Of a stretch of 64,000 bases of DNA, positions 63,145 through 64,000 are shown piece by piece (positions within the stretch are counted from its first letter, which is position 1; every line of letters starts with the position of its first letter). The notes below the pieces were generated by a model. That model was not told the origin of the DNA. It saw only the letters and a program-made list of their open reading frames with translations, and made no database searches. The position numbers were made by a program, and so were the translations under genes. Source of the DNA: Anaerosphaera aminiphila DSM 21120. Its GTDB lineage: Bacteria; Bacillota; Clostridia; Tissierellales; Peptoniphilaceae. Location: the NCBI RefSeq assembly GCF_900129925.1, contig NZ_FQXI01000009.1:1-64000 (forward strand), written 5' to 3'.

Positions 63145-64000
63145 ATGACTAGACAAAAAAAGGGAATATATGTATTGACAGTAATATTACTAGTTGTATT
63201 TTACTTAGTAATAATGGGATTAAATAAACTGGGAGTTTTAAATAGCTACGCTATTTCTATATTGAGACTTGTATGTATAAATATAGTTCTTGCAGTTAGT
63301 TTAAATATAACAGTTGGAAACTTGGGACAAATAACGCTAGGGCATGCAGGTTTCATGTCTATAGGAGCTTATTCGGCAGCTATATTTGCAAAAATGGGAA
63401 TTCTACCGGGAATCCCAGGTTATATAGTTGGACTCCTACTAGGGGGAGTTTTAGCTTGTCTAGTAGGTATATTAATAGGAATTCCAACGCTTAGATTAAA
63501 GGGAGATTACCTTGCAATTGTAACTCTTGCTTTTGGAGAAATTATTAGAGTTTTAATTGAGTACTTTAAATTTACAGGTGGAGCTCAGGGAATCGGAGGA
63601 ATTCCAAGAGTTCAAAGCTTTGGAATTTTATTTGCTATAATGTGTATTTCTGTGGCACTTATGTTTTCAGTTATGACGTCCAGACATGGTAGGGCTGTGT
63701 TATCAATTAGAGAAAATGAAATAGCTGCACAGAGTTCAGGAATAAATGTAACTTATTATAAGACATTTGCTTTTGCATTATCTGCTTTCTTTGCGGGAAT
63801 AGCCGGAGCAATGTATGCGCATAATCTTGGATTTGTAGGTGCTAAAGACTTTGGATACAATAAGTCCTTTGACATTTTAGTAATGGTAGTACTTGGAGGA
63901 ATGGGATCTTTTACAGGAGCTATTTTTTCATCTACAGCTTTAACTATAATTCCTGAGATGTTAAGACAATTTTCAGATTACAGAATGATTGTATACTCAC
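63145..64000 (+). CDS. livM: branched-chain amino acid ABC transporter permease LivM (partial)
   Basis: The second permease runs off the right edge; 285 codons are visible without a stop. GGTGG precedes ATG 63145. Features of LivM are the N-terminal span set, SLNITVGNLGQITLGHAGFMSIGAYSAA, LRLKGDYLAIVTLAFGEI, the GGIPRVQ loop and MVVLGGMGSFTGAIFSS (EAA loop). LivM forms the pore with LivH; livG and livF ATPase genes are expected just beyond the window. Confidence 0.93.
   Translation, partial: MTRQKKGIYVLTVILLVVFYLVIMGLNKLGVLNSYAISILRLVCINIVLAVSLNITVGNLGQITLGHAGFMSIGAYSAAIFAKMGILPGIPGYIVGLLLGGVLACLVGILIGIPTLRLKGDYLAIVTLAFGEIIRVLIEYFKFTGGAQGIGGIPRVQSFGILFAIMCISVALMFSVMTSRHGRAVLSIRENEIAAQSSGINVTYYKTFAFALSAFFAGIAGAMYAHNLGFVGAKDFGYNKSFDILVMVVLGGMGSFTGAIFSSTALTIIPEMLRQFSDYRMIVYS

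Noticed and set aside
1-64000. CRISPR array, toxin-antitoxin, restriction-modification or prophage genes
   Set aside because: No regularly spaced repeats of CRISPR length and no such protein families were seen; all long frames are housekeeping or transport genes.

Overview
The window is a chromosomal segment of a low-GC (roughly 30 percent by eye) anaerobic Gram-positive bacterium. Gene content and order point to the Firmicutes, most likely the Tissierellia/Peptoniphilaceae group (Peptoniphilus-like). The genus is an inference, because no rRNA is present. Supporting signs are AGGAGG-type ribosome sites, frequent GTG/TTG starts, indirect GatCAB aminoacylation, PASTA-type PrkC and PBP proteins, and the order yicC-gmk-rpoZ-coaBC-priA-def-fmt-rsmB-rlmN-stp-prkC-rsgA-rpe-thiN. 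Coding density is very high, nearly everything reads left to right, and no gene-free stretch exceeds 300 bases (the longest is 60716-60966, about 251 bases).

Layout. 1-175: right end of an ISL3-like insertion sequence cut by the window edge. 273-1448: a secreted SLH-domain surface protein. 1484-9543: tcdA, pcrA, ligA and gatCAB (tRNA modification, DNA repair, Gln/Asn-tRNA amidation), closed by a shared terminator. 9591-10863 (minus): a PPC/DUF296 protein and galU. 10966-13714: an HD-domain protein and an OmpR-type two-component system. 13831-24625: a compact division and cell-wall (dcw) cluster, mraZ-rsmH-ftsL-pbp-mraY-murD-ftsW-murG-ftsQ-ftsZ, preceded by a four-unit MraZ operator and lacking murE, murF, murC and ftsA. 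24673-31961: nrdR, rarA, an exported C69 dipeptidase, asnS and leuS. 32056-46876: a long housekeeping run from yicC to thiN. 46894-47585 (minus): an unrecognised membrane protein and tRNA-Cys. 47750-58242: pheST, zapA, a U32-family protein, mutS2 and argS. 58348-59250: an EamA transporter. 59323-60715 (minus): an ECF sigma factor with a membrane partner. 60967-64000: livK, livH and the start of livM, a branched-chain amino acid ABC importer running off the right edge.

How it fits together. Most of the window is conserved core machinery: septal wall synthesis (dcw cluster), phospho-signalling by PrkC/Stp that senses wall fragments through PASTA domains, translation factors (five synthetase genes, GatCAB, Def/Fmt, rRNA methyltransferases) and DNA repair (PcrA, LigA, PriA, RarA, MutS2). 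The accessory or poorly understood parts are the SLH protein, the PPC protein, the exported dipeptidase, the orphan membrane protein and the sigma/anti-sigma pair. I found no phage, CRISPR, toxin-antitoxin or defence island and nothing I would call a new system. The most interesting regulatory signals are the 10-bp-period MraZ repeats over the mraZ ribosome site and a perfect 12-bp dyad before livH.
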